Below are positions 44,552 to 56,525 of a stretch of DNA of 64,000 nucleotides, piece after piece; the stretch's first letter is position 1, and the number at the start of each line of letters is the position of its first letter. The notes below the pieces were generated by a model, which was not told the origin of the DNA, ran no database searches, and saw nothing but the letters and a program-made list of their open reading frames with translations. Source of the stretch: Tetrastigma voinierianum (lineage: Eukaryota > Streptophyta > Magnoliopsida > Vitales > Vitaceae); the NCBI GenBank assembly GCA_016808115.1, contig JAEQBH010004544.1, positions 1-64,000 on the forward strand, in the 5' to 3' direction. The position numbers were made by a program, and so were the translations under genes.

Positions 44552-45480
44552 CATATTATTATTTATTTTTACTTCCACATCCTAATAATATTAAATGCAT
44601 TTTTGGCATGTCAGATGCCATTTGATAGTGTTTTGATTGCAGCATAGCCCATTCCTTATAAATTGTTTATTTCATCCTCCCTTCACGTTTTACCTAAATT
44701 CAGCTCACTCGGTTCGGTTACTCAATTGTTTTGGAAATTTCCTATGCTAAATTGCTAATTCCTTTGGGCTCTGTTTTTTTTTTTAAATAAGAAAATGATT
44801 TTTCTCTTGTTTGGTTTAACCATGAAAAATTTAAAAGAAAATAAAATATAATCAAATTCCTCAAAATTTTTTATATATATTTTTTCATTTTTGGTTCTTA
44901 TATAATAAAAGAGAAACAAATAAAATGAGTTTAAATAAACTTATAAAATTAATTTATTTAGTTTAAACCCATTTTTTTATTTTGAAAAATGATGCTATGA
45001 TTTATCAATATGATTCTATTTAAAAAAAAAAAGTTTATGGTTGTTACCAATGTGAAAGAAAGTTCTTGTTTAAAAAATGCCCTATATATATATATATATA
45101 TATATATTATTAATCTTTCAAAATCTGTTATTTAAAAAATATCTGCTAATTTTTTATTTTTTATTTTTATTTTTGGGTTTTTTGAGGTTGTTAAAAATGA
45201 CATATTTTGAACAAGAACTTCCTGCCAATAATATGAATTATTGTTAAATGAGTTAGCTTACCCTTAGTTTCTCATATCTAATAGGAATTATTTTTAAATG
45301 AGTTAACTTGCCTTAGTTTTCCATTCCTCATAAACTTTTTTTTTTAAATAAAATCAAATTGATAAATCATAGCATAATTTTCCCTTTTATTTGGGGACAA
45401 TTATGTATTAGGCTATTAAAATGAAAATAAGTGTAAAGAAGGTACAAAGAACATGAAATGCATTGTTCACTATATATGGA
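44552..45480. other. No gene recognised; AT-rich with a TA microsatellite
   Basis: Long A/T runs, and (TA)13 at 45083-45108. No coding words. Confidence 0.5.
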
Positions 45481-45489
45481 AAAAAAATA

Positions 45490-46540
45490 ATTGTGTATCA
45501 GGAACAAAATTGGTGACTGGACAAACTCTTCCCAAAATGCTCATCTTAACATTCCTGTTGGACTTAAAAAAAAAAAAAGAAGACAAAATTTGCTCGTAAC
45601 TCCCTCCCTTTCCTCCCTTGCCTCTCTTGTAACTCTGTCCCTTCCTCTCATGATTTTAAAACAAGAGGAAAGAAACCCTAGAAGCTTCTTCCCCACTTCG
45701 ATCGAAGCCCTTCCCTTCCTTTCTCTTCAACCTCTATCCAGCATAAATGCAAAAAAAATAAAACTTTGAAGCTAATCACAATCCTTCCATGACTCCATCT
45801 CCATCTTCAAGCCAGAACCCTAGCGTGGTTGAAGAGCACTTTCAAGTGATGATCCATTTCCCTTCCATTTTAAGGCAACTTAGCAATGCATTTGTCCCTA
45901 TTTTGTGGTGTGTTCATTATGTCAGAAGGATAAATCCGAAATTTTATAGGGCTAAATTAGTCTTCTATTAGGCAAAGGTAAGTGGAAAAAATAATATTTT
46001 TGTTGTATGTGGCTATGTGTTTAATTATGTGTTTTTATTATTTTCGATATTGTGGAACAAATTAGTCCTCTGTTTTTCTTATTTGGTTGTAAATGGTACC
46101 AATATCTTTTGTCGTAGGGCTATTCATAACAACTTTCACATAATTTAGAGCTTTGTAAGTACTTTAGACCATGCCATTTTGTTAACACACATGTTGGTAC
46201 TTTCATTAATGTTTTTCTTTTTGTTTGTGAAAATTTCCTAAAAGTAAACTTGTGATATATTTGCATAAAATTTTCCATACTATTTTATAAATGTTTCCTC
46301 AATATGTGTGAACTCAAGTGCCTTATAGTTAAACATATGATATAATATACGAGAACTAAGGTAGATGGTGTTTTTTTGCTAATAAAAAAAAAAGATATAT
46401 GGGGAACCAAGCATGTGTATATGCAAGAGAATTTTTTAAACTCTTAAAATTGTTGTGGGATGCTAAGAAATGATATTGAAGTGGTTTTAATGACTAATAT
46501 AGGATGTTGTATTCCTTCGAAGATAAATTAGGTTGGTGAG
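45490..46540. other. Possible 5' region of the MULE, or unrelated
   Basis: Starts with a pyrimidine-rich stretch (45600-45720) followed by an open frame MTPSPSSSQNPSVVEEHF at 45789-45971 that stops close before GGTAAGT at 45975. This has the look of a 5' leader and first exon, but I recognise no domain. The rest is AT-rich. Confidence 0.35.
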
Positions 46541-48770
46541 TACACTTGCATTTTGGTTTGTGCAATTGAAATAAAAAACAATAATAGAAAGTTAGGAATT
46601 AGGAAAAAAATGTCCAATTCATTAAAATTTATTATACTAAGTTTGGTAAGACGCAAGACAATAAATAAAGAGTCTAATCCACATGTCAATTTGATCCATC
46701 AATGCTGGTATTATTACGTGATGAGCAAGAATTGTTGAAGATGTTCAAATTCAATGACATGTATTGTCGTTTGTACTTGTCTCCGAAAACCGATGTTGTG
46801 GTTGGTGTAATTGCACCTTCGAGATATATTAATTTACATTCACTATAGTTACAAACAATGTCATACCATTTTGTAAAGCACATGTTTAACAATGACTAAA
46901 GTTTACTCATGTCTTGTTAACAGAGTCCCGACACCTATTCAACCTGCTTCTAATAATGAACCCATTCCTATAAATGGAAATCCAAATGTGAATAGAGTTC
47001 CCGACATCTATTGTTGCTTCTAATTTTGAAAACGTTACTATCAATGGAAATCTAAATGTGAATTTGTCGATGGATATATCGAAAAATGGCCCAACATTAG
47101 ATAATGGGGCATTTCAAAATGCAACCAAGACGTCCTTCATTGCAACTCAAGGCGATTTCAAAATGCAATCATGGGTAGTGAACAAACGTTTCCAAATGCT
47201 TCCGCTTTCCGGGATGTTGTTTACCTAATGTCCTTATTTGCTTGGTTTTCGATCTTGCTCTGAAAACAACTATAAACACATACTTTATTGCCTTGGGATG
47301 GTGGATTGCCTTGGAAAATAACGATGTACATGAATGTTGTCAAAGTACACAGATTTATAAATGACCACAGTCATACTGTAGATGATGTAGTTGCATCTCA
47401 ACCATTTGTAAGATCTAATTGTTCCTCCATGGTCATTGATGAGATCATTCGATCTACTCCTAAGTACTAACCACGAAAGATTTGTAAAAACTTCATTAGA
47501 GAGCATGGCATGAGATTGACTTACCGTCAAGCGTGGCAAATGAAGGAAAAAGCTAAGGAGAGAATATATGGTCACCTTAAGAATTATTATAAGTTGTTGC
47601 CTTAGTTGTGTGAGCGAATTGTAGAAGTAATCCAGGCTCAGTTGTGGAGTTGACATGCTCAAATGACGACCATTTTGAACAACTTTTTGTTGCACATGTC
47701 GTGTCTATCCAAGGGTTTATTGTTCACCAATCATTGCCATTGACTTATCTCACATGAGTGGGCCATACGACGGTGCCTTATTCTCTACTACAACATATGT
47801 GCCAATGACAACATATTCCCATTAGCATTTGGAGTTATAAGGTTGGAGAATTATTACGATTGGTTGTGGTTCTTACAAAATGTAAAGAAAGTTGTTGGCG
47901 ATAAGAAGGTTGTCATTATATTTGATAGGCATCTGTGTCTTCTTCGTAGTGTGTCGAAGATATTGGGATCAAAGAACCATGCTTATTGTTATTGTCACTT
48001 GAAGGAGAACTTTAGTAGCTTTTTAAATAAGCAAAATACAAAGGGATGCAAGAGGAAGGAAAATGCATTTGAATGGTTAGATAAAATTGCTTATGTGGGA
48101 TTGGATACTGGTTATAATTCTCACATGTTTGAATTGCAAAAGTATAACGAGTCATTAGCAACATGGATTAAGCAATATGAACCTGAGCATTGGGCCATGT
48201 CAAAATTCCCAACTCATAGATGGGACAAAATGACAACTAATCTTGTCCAGTCTTTTAATGCTTGGTTAAGAAATGAGCATCATCATTCCATTTGTAGCTT
48301 CATAGTTGAGCATATCACTAAGTTGGGGGCAATGCTTGTTAAGCATAAACAAGAATCTAATAATTGGAAATGTACAATCGGGCCGAAAATAGATGAGAAA
48401 GTAAAGAATAATACTGCTAAAGGTGTAGTTTACTTGATCAGCCCATTCATAGATACCTTCTTTGCTGTAGTTGTGAGTAATTTGGTTTTGAATGTTGACA
48501 TAGTGGAAAGAACATGCACATGTCGTTGTTAGCAAATGTCTAGTATACCCTGCGAGCATGCATGCCCAGTTATACTCTTCATAGGCCAAGATGTTGCAGG
48601 CTTTGTTGATGTTATGTTCAAATTGCCCGCATAACAATTGGTATACGTAGGCATTTTTCATGCTACAGAGAGCTATGAGCCTGAAAATGTAGAGAGACAT
48701 GAGCCCGAAAATGTAGAGCCTGAGAATGTAGAGAGCTATGAGCTTGCAAATGTAGAGAGCTTATGAGAGC
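46540..48770 (+). pseudogene. MULE (Mutator-like) transposase gene
   Basis: A DNA transposase relic. A possible first exon (46690-46850) has LLRDEQELLKMFKFNDMY and LSPKTDVVVGV, then an acceptor TTAACAG at 46917-46923. The next exon runs FRDVVYLMSLF (47205), HSHTVDDVVASQPFVRSN (47368-47420), DEIIRSTPKY, LTYRQAWQMKEKAKERIYG (47518-47575) and IDLSHMSGPYDGALFS (first catalytic Asp, codon 47742). The 229-codon frame 47843-48532 carries ENYYDWLWFLQNV, the second Asp in IIFDRH (codon 47924), and FPTHRWDKMTTNLVQSFN. It ends at a TAG inside the SWIM finger CTCRC. Beyond it SSIPCEHACPVI and GQDVAGFVDVMFKLPA continue in frame, then an acidic repeat tail. Terminal inverted repeats were not found. Confidence 0.85.
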
Positions 48771-48772
48771 TA
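48672..48772 (+). repeat. EPENVE-type minisatellite in the MULE tail
   Basis: Three to four units of about 27 bp, each encoding ESYEPENVE-like residues in the frame that continues from the SWIM finger; ends at TGA near 48768. Confidence 0.75.
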
Positions 48773-49260
48773 TAAAGTATTGATATTTGGACATGTTGAT
48801 CCCTGTATTTAGAAGCTTTCATCACTAAATCTTAGCATGTTCTGAGTAAATTTTGTGTGTTTTATTGCAGACATGCTATATGAAGCAAGAAAGAGAAAAG
48901 AAAGCAAAGAAGAGGAGAAATTGCATCAGAGGAATTCATGTCACAGCATAGCGGGCTGTGCTCATATTGAAGACTGCAGTATAAACGGGCAAATGCAGCT
49001 ACAACGCTTTAGAAGGCGAGATGAGAGCGAGAGCAGGTTGCTAGCTACGGCGGTATTCCCCATTTTAGGGTTTTTCCCAACATAAGCGGAGCAGCATTAC
49101 AGCGTCTGAGAGGGACATTTTTGAAGGTTAAGTTTGCCATTTATCTAATGGTGTCAAATCCCATCATAGTGGGGTACTCATTTTAAAGGAAAAACACACG
49201 TATAGCGGTACTTAAGCCCGACCTGTCCCGAGATTTTCAGGGTTGCTTTGGATACGAACC

Positions 49261-49268
49261 TATAAATA
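49261..49268 (+). promoter_or_regulatory. Candidate TATA box of the Athila LTR
   Basis: TATAAATA in the context CCTATAAATAGAGG within the LTR, the expected type of Pol II core promoter. The solo LTR inserted about 415 bp downstream. Confidence 0.55.
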
Positions 49269-49682
49269 GAGGACTTATGAGTCCATGTAAAGGGGGACAG
49301 ATATGGAAGACAAGGTTTGGAAGAACAGAGATTGATGATCAGAGGAGACACGCGAAGCATATGGATCAAGATATTATGTGCATCATTGTTTCTGTATTTC
49401 TTTTCTCGAACCATTTAATAATTTCAGACCTTATGGCTTTATTGAACACCATTATGTTGTATATTTATTTCTAAGGTTTTGTTGTAGCCTCGTTTCGCCC
49501 AAATGGATTAATTAGTGCATTGTTTTTATTCAGTATTTATATGGATTTCTTCTCGACTTGATTTATTTCTGTGTTTTAATCAAATGGTAGTGTTTGGCTA
49601 ACATTGACATGTTTTTTCTGGGAGTATGAGATGGAGAGATGATAACCCCTAGGGATATGAATAGAGCAACACGGGGTTAATT

Positions 49683-51931
49683 TGTCGCACCCCGATTCCC
49701 CTGCCTAGGCGGACAAAGGGGGTACGAGACTGTATTGGGACTCTTAACTTTCCTTTTCAGACATTGGTGGGCCCAATTCATATAACCGAATCAAAATATC
49801 ATATAAAAATGATACAAAATAAAACTACCACCATAGTGGTGTTTACAGTGTCAATACATATAGTCCTGAGTCCCATTTACATATACATATACAAAAAATG
49901 TACATTTACATTTACATAATCAGAGCGCGGAACCTACACTTGATAAACCCCTACAAGTGTGCTGGCCCAGCAGAATGCGGAAGATCGCAGATGTCCTCCT
50001 CTGTACCTACACGATTAAAACCCGTAACAGATATATATATATACACATGCATTCATACCCTTTTTCAATAAACATATAACAGTAACAGATATCAGGATTC
50101 ATCATGAATTCATATAACAAGCTTGTACATATACTTGTACTTATAAGCGGTTATACTTATTCGGACCTCACGTAGGGTTACGGAGCTTATGCTTATGTGA
50201 GTGCTTTTATGGGTGCTACGGAGCTTATGCTTATATTGATGTCATTAGGTACTATGGGGACATGCTTGTACGAAGTACACAATAGGTATTACAGATTAGA
50301 GCGATGTACATTTCTTTACTCTTATTCGTCATTCGGAGTTCTTATCCTTATACTTGTTTAACTTTACACAGACCCATTGTAATAAGAAATGAGTAGGACA
50401 TAGCCTGATAAGTACCGGAAGGTACGGTACGGTATTGAGGGTGTGGTAGCCTGAAGGATCTTGGAGCATTGATCGAACGTGCCTGCCGCTATAGCGAGGT
50501 ATCGTGGCTTAGCGAGGAGTCGCCGAAACGCGGTTAGAGCGTGTGCCTTGCACGTGGCGAGTGTCGTAGCCTTTAGCGGAGTCTTGAAACCGGTCGAGCG
50601 ATGCACGCCCGCGTGCGAGTGTCGTAACTTGTGGCGGGGAGTCTTTGAAACGTTCGAGCGTGCTTTGTCCGCGTAATAAAGTGTCGTGTCATTCAATATC
50701 TGGTCTTAGGCATTCCTACAATTATATGTGTTCAGGAACTTAGGATATTATCATAAAGGCATTTAGTGTGCTATCATCAAACTTTGCTCCGCCTCGGCGA
50801 CGAGATACGGTATAATTTTTCCTTTACCTTACAAACATGAATGGACTCTTTCATACACTTATAGGATCCTTATTAGTCCAATGGACAAGTCCTTGGAATA
50901 ATGGAATAGCAGAACAAAATAAAACACAACATTTTTCCTTACTGTGAACAGTAGCTTCGCCATGGCGAACCCGAGGCTTAGCCAGCCTCCCATTCGGCCA
51001 TGCTGGGGCGTGGCATGCCATGCCTTGGCATGGGCCTTCCTGTGCGCGTGGGTCTGCGCCGCGCGTCAGGATTGATAGCTTGCGAGATTTTGATGATTTA
51101 GTCCATTTTTTCAAAATCCCGACTGAAGCAAAGGAAAACTTCATCATTGCTCACGAGGAAAAACATCTCCCGAGCATGTTACAGCTCAGCGATACCCAAA
51201 CATAGAGATTAATTAGGGTTTTTTCAAACCCAAACTCAAATTCTTGTAAGTTAGGTTAACTTCCTAACACCCAAACCGGTATCCATACATCTTAAACCAA
51301 GAATCCATATCGAAGGGAGGATTCCTAACTCATCTTGTACAAAATAGGGTATTACCAACCCAACTTTCAAATAATATAGGGTTAGGATGGATTCCTAACT
51401 AAACCCTAGAAATGGAACCACTAATATCCATACAAACACTTCCATACTCAAAGTTTCCATACTCAAAGTCATGAATCCATACAAAATTCTAGTTCCATAC
51501 ACAAATAGTTCCATACCTTTCCTCTTCTTCTTCTTCCTCTTCTTCTTCTCTTCTTCTCTCTTCTTCATGTTTTGCTCCCAAAAATGCCCAGATTAATGAG
51601 ACTAAAGTGGTCTTATTTGGGTAATTTCCATAAAGCCTTGTTTGGCCACCAAAATGCCATTAATTTGACTTAAGAAGTTTCATTTTATTGCACTTTGGTC
51701 CTTCAACTCTTTTATATTTGCTCCACAAGTTATGTTATTTCTATAATAGCCTCACATCTTTTTATCTTATGACTTTTATGTCCCAATTTGACAAATTACA
51801 AATTTACCCTTGATTATTTCTGGGTTTCTCAGATTTCACGTTTTGTATTTAAATTACGAAAAATTCAAATTATGTCTACAAAATACCCTAAACATGTCGA
51901 AAATGACTTAGGTTTATTTCGGGGTGTTACA
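49683..51931 (-). mobile_element. Gypsy solo LTR 1, nested in the Athila LTR
   Basis: 2249 bp from TGTCGCACCCC to GGGGTGTTACA; on the minus strand it starts TGTAACACCCCGAAATAAAC, a usual beginning for this LTR type. Flanks TAATT (49678-49682) and CAATT (51932-51936) are a likely 5-bp target duplication. No internal gypsy sequence is attached, so it is a solo LTR. Athila LTR sequence continues on both sides. Confidence 0.85.
50475..50695. repeat. 60-bp GC-rich tandem repeat in solo LTR 1
   Basis: Four diverged units beginning near 50475, 50537, 50596 and 50656, with shared words GAGCGTGC, GCGAGTGTCGTA, GGAGTCTTGAAAC. CpG-rich in an AT-rich surrounding. Confidence 0.8.
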
Positions 51932-52417
51932 CAATTGGTGAATAGAGATATCTCGATTCCAAGTGTAGCATTAAGGGTTTATACATTTAAGCATTTCGGA
52001 GTTTAGGTTTGAAGCAGAGATGCAATACACCCTACTGGTAAGATAGGCCAATATATCTCGAGAGACAATATCTGTAGGCAAGATCAACCCACCAGTGTGA
52101 ACCATATAATCTACTGAATGAATAATCCATATAGGTTATAATCCATCGCCTACGACAGGGGAAGGTAAAACCCTAGTTTTCATACATTGATTTAGCTGAT
52201 AGTTTTAGGATTAGTTTTTCTCTACATTATTCAGAATTCACTACAATTGGAGGTCCAATAATATTTAAAAGCTAAATTAAGTAGTCAACACACTTCTCCT
52301 TGTGGGACGACACTTGACGAGCCACTATATTACATGTACTTCGGCGGCGTAATAACGTGGCGTGCGAGCTTACATTTTTACACTAATTTACACACCTGTT
52401 GGCACCCATCAAGTTTT

Positions 52418-52435
52418 TGGCGCCGTTTTCGGGGA
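52418..52435 (+). other. Athila primer binding site (tRNA-Asp type)
   Basis: TGGCGCCGTTTTCGGGGA, two mismatches from the usual Athila PBS TGGCGCCGTTGCCGGGGA, six bases after the LTR end near 52411. Confidence 0.9.
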
Positions 52436-52597
52436 GAAGTTTCTGTATTGATTTTGACAATAGCACATTTACATATTACTTTGGATCAATTTTTTTTTTT
52501 TTATGTTTTATTTTTTTAATTTTAATTTTATTCACCTTACACTAGTGCTTGAGATTTGGTCTCTGCTGCTTGTTTGTGATTTTAGGAGGCTAATCTA

Positions 52598-53670
52598 TGT
52601 GCATGCGAAGACAAGGTCAAGGCGAACTACTTCCTTTTGATCCCAAACTAGAGAGAACCGCAAACAGGCTACGTAGAGATCAAAGAGAATCACAAGTGAG
52701 ACATCAAGCAGTTTTGTAGAATCAGGAATAACAAGATCAGGTCCATGAGCGGAATGAGTCGTAAGGGTGGAAAAATGGAAATAATGGTAGGAATAATGCC
52801 CCCACACCATTCATACAACTAGGTGACCCTCATATGTTGCTTGAGGAGTTTGCTTTACCACCTACAGTTGTTCAGTCTGCTATACGAAGACCACCTATAC
52901 AAGCTAACAATTTCGAGTTGAAAACAGTGACACTGTAGATGCTTCAGAACATCCAGTTTCATGGGTTGGCAAGTGAGAACCTGAACACGCATCTAACAAA
53001 CTTAATAGAAGTATGCAATACGATTAAATACAATGGAGTAATAGAGGAAACTCTTAGACTGCTATTGTACCCATTATCACTAAGCGATAAGGCTAAACAT
53101 TGGTTGACGAGCCAACCGCCGGATTCCATTACCTCATGTAATGATTTGGTGTAGAATTTCCTGACCTAGTTCTTCCCCTCCTCAAAAATTGCATAGCTAG
53201 TGTAAGAGATTAACACTTTTAGACAGTTGGAGGGGGAGAACCTAACTGAACCTTGGCAGAGATTTCATGAGCTGTTGAGGAGATGCCCATGTCATAGGTT
53301 GACTAGATGGATGCAAGTGCACACATTTTACAACGGTCTGAGTGATTCTACCAAAATAGTTATAAATGCCTCAGCAGTGGGTGCTTTAATGAAGAAGACT
53401 ATAGATCAGGCATATGGAATCTTGGAAGGCATGGCTACCAATAGGAACCAGTGGCCTAGGTATAGGGTAGTACCAAGGAAGGCTGTGGGAAGCACGAACA
53501 CAAATGTACTTAGCAATTTGGTTAACCACGTCTCCCAGCTCACTAAACAACTCTAGAGACAACAAGGGGCAGTAAATGCTATTCAAACTAACCCTTGGGA
53601 AATATGCGAATCTTGCAGAGGACAACATTGTACTATAGAATGCTAATTAGGTCAGATGACAGTAGAGCAG
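52598..53670 (+). pseudogene. Athila gag
   Basis: Start MCMRRQGQGELLPFDPKLER (52598), a usual Athila gag opening. Capsid blocks: IQFHGLASENLNTHL, IEETLRLLLYPLSLSDKA, KHWLTSQPPDSI and, at 53227-53556, TEPWQRFHELLRRCPCH, HTFYNGLSDSTK, ALMKKTIDQAYGILEGMA. A knuckle-like CESCRGQHCTIEC is at 53611-53646. Most of the frame is continuous; breaks are single stop codons (for example at 52716, 52936, 53152, 53170), mostly TAG/TAA where CAG, CAA or TGG would be expected. Gag would form the particle core. Confidence 0.88.
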
Positions 53671-54216
53671 ACTTAGTATGTGACTAGATTTAACTATCAG
53701 CAACAATAGGGCCCGTATGGAGGCAACACATACCGTCGGAAGCTAGAACCGAGTAGGTTGGTAGAATAATAAGAATAATCGGGACATCAGAGCTATGGAC
53801 GGAGGAATAATCAACAACATACCACCACCCTAAGGAGGAAAACCCACATCTGGAGAAAAGGTAGATTTGGAAGAAGCATCACTTCGACATGCTCACTTCC
53901 AATACAAATTTTGTATGAATGAAACAAAGACAAATATTCGTAACTACCAACCTTAATCAATAACCAAGGAAGACAATGAGAAATTTTCAGGTGTAGATGG
54001 GCTAAATGGCCACTTTGTTGATTGAGAGGCCATAAGGCTCACTACCTAGCAACTCAGAAGTGAACTTGAGAAGAGAGGGCAAAGAACATGTTAAGGCTAT
54101 CACTTTGCGAAGTGGTAGAGAATTAGCAGCACCGAGGTAACCACCAGTAATGTTTTGTCTTTTTAAGCTTTCTACCACCCTTAGAGAACTTTGGGTTAGC
54201 ACCTCTCATACTAGTT
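53671..54216 (+). pseudogene. Athila gag-pol junction, heavily decayed
   Basis: Continues the gag region with short words (WRNKNNR, DNEKFSG-like), but no protease or RT motif is readable before the solo LTR at 54217. Confidence 0.45.
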
Positions 54217-54934
54217 GGGTAATGCTCTCGAAAAATACCCTAACGCTTTATAACATGTTCGTAAAATAAATTAAATTCATTTTTTGGCATTAAAATGACT
54301 AAAATGAAAATGATAAAATCCATAAATTTAACAACAGGAGCCAACAAATTTAGTAAAAAATAAAATAAATGGGGACCTAAGGGTCCTAAATGAGGAGTGT
54401 AATGTTCAAAAAGTGAATAAATGAATTTAAATCAAATGAAAGTTAAACGGTTAAAATGGCAAAAATGAGAATGAGAATTAATGGAGTAAACAAACATGGC
54501 CTTAGTCATGTAATGTGGGATTAAAGACCAATTTGGCCCTAGGAAAGCCATTTTCACATTCAGCATTTCCCTTGAGAGTATGTAAGAGAGAGCCTAGGTT
54601 TGCGAGTAGTGCGAGATCCAGATTTTCTCCAAGTAACCAAGAGTTTAAGAGTATCAAGAGGAAGAAAGATGCCTGCATTGAAGAATCAAAATTAAAGGTA
54701 TGGAAACCAAACCCTAACTTTTCTTTTCCCCAGGTTGGTTGATGAAAACCCCCAAAATTTTGGATGAAAGTGTTTGTATTGGTTGTAAACAAGCTTGGGG
54801 GGTTTCGTTGTTTTTGGTTGTTTTGATTGGTTTGGATTGGTTTCGGTAAATTTTTGTATAAAGGAAATGAAGGAAGTTTCAATGGAGTTGTCGTCAATTT
54901 TTTTTTTCAAAACCTTGTTCTTGTTTTTAAGCAT

Positions 54935-55660
54935 AGTTAAGTTATAATCATCCAAATGGAGTGATTCCAATTGGTAAAGAACCATAAGATATAGAGCTAC
55001 AAATTTATAGATGGGACTAGGAGCAAATTGTAGCTCTAATGCTCCCAAATATGGGCTTAAAGGTAAATTTCGTAGCCACGGGGTGCTCGTTGGGTGTGGT
55101 TATGGTGTTTCGTCGTAGTTGAGTTTCACTCATCCAAATTGAGTGATTCAAAATTTTGAATAAACTAGACTTATAGGGGAATAATTTAATTAAGTGAAGT
55201 GTATGCAATTTGTGACCCCAAAGTTCCCAGAAATTTGTCAAAGTGGAGCTATGTGCAGATTCTGTTTTGCAAATTAGAGTAGGCTAGATGTAAAATGCAA
55301 TAACTTGAGTTTTGGTGATCCATTCCAATTGGAGAAGAAACCTTAGAACCATGCTTCAAATGAGTTAAGAACCATTACCAATTTATGGAGTTAAGACCAG
55401 AAATCGAAAAATAACAAAGAGGTGATCCAAAGGAGTTTATTCGACAATAGTTCACACAAATGCCGTGAATCTCAGCTCAAGTGATCCAAATGAGATGATT
55501 TCAATTCCTAATGAAAATAGACTCATAAAGATATCATTTTATTGAAGAAAGCATGAGAAAAATATTGCTCATGTGTCCCCAGAAAATTTTTCAAGTGAAA
55601 GAGTATTGGGTAGACATCAACCCTAACTAAAAATCCTAGAATGCACAATTGATTTTTCTT
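54935..55660 (+). repeat. About 180-bp degenerate tandem repeats in solo LTR 2
   Basis: Four units with the anchor TCCAAATGGAGTGATTCCAA or variants at 54950, 55132, 55318 and 55484 (offsets 182, about 186, 166). Each is preceded by AGTTGAGTTT-like and followed by GACTTATAG-like words. Confidence 0.65.
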
Positions 55661-56439
55661 TCTTAGGTCAGTTTTTCGACGACATATTTGTGATGGATTA
55701 AAGGCGTATGAGGAAGATTGGACCCAAGAATGTGGATTTCGAGGATAGGAATCGAAGAGTGACAACTCGAAGCCTGTTTCAATCTCTCTTGCTTCAAATT
55801 TCAGGAAAGTTTGTTCTTACACTCTTTCATTGTTTCAAATTGATTTGGTGACAACCGGACATAAAATAAATCAGATGAGTGTTGAAAAATGAATTATTGT
55901 ATTCAAATGTATATACACTATTGTAAATTTTATTGAATGATTTGAATTCTCTTAAAAGAATGTTAACCGTTAAATTTGAGTTAAGGATAGATTGGTATAC
56001 CAATAAGGGTCAAATTAGCAGTATTGCGCCGAATGTAATGAAGTGTCACTTCGATCCATAGCCCAACGGGACAGTATTGGTAGTGTTCACAAAATTGATT
56101 TTTAATAACTACCACAGCCTAACAGACTCAGACTATTATAAAAACCATTTTATACCCATCAGCCTCTAGCTAAGATTTATTGTTCACTTAAATTGATTTT
56201 TAATAACCAAATAACGACCCAACTGGGACTGTACTCAGGTTATAAACCATTTATAATTAAACAAGAATCAACGGATCGTGCTCTGCGATTTGTTATCTCA
56301 CAAGACCGAAAGCATGTTAAATTCAATAAGGGCAAATGATAATGATTTAAAAAGTATGATTGTGATTTAAATGATTTAGTGCATATGAAATTGCATAACT
56401 TGAAATGACCAATGAATTGTAAATGAATGTAAAATGAAA

Positions 56440-56441
<2 letters not shown>

Positions 56442-56523
<82 letters not shown>
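56442..56523. repeat. (TA)n microsatellite, 82 bp
   Basis: Uninterrupted alternating A and T. Open frames through it are artefacts. Confidence 0.95.

Positions 56524-56525
<2 letters not shown>

Larger units (their letters stand above)
48785..54216 (+). mobile_element. Athila-type Ty3/gypsy element (plus), 5' part
   Basis: 5' LTR (about 48785-52411, interrupted by a solo LTR), tRNA-Asp type PBS at 52418-52435, and gag from 52598. Athila elements are defined by this PBS and gag type. No pol of this copy is visible; it ends in decayed sequence where another solo LTR begins at 54217. The left LTR end is an estimate. Confidence 0.8.

Noticed and set aside
47285..47695. 136-codon minus-strand frame
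   Set aside because: Antisense to well-matched MULE transposase codons.
48266..48700. 144-codon minus-strand frame
   Set aside because: Antisense shadow of the MULE C-terminal region and SWIM finger.
50475..50695. Possible CRISPR-like repeat array
   Set aside because: Units are contiguous and diverged with no unique spacers, inside a plant LTR.
54502..55048. Two minus-strand frames of 118-131 codons
   Set aside because: Inside solo LTR 2; Pro/Asn/Lys-rich, overlapping each other, no conserved pattern.
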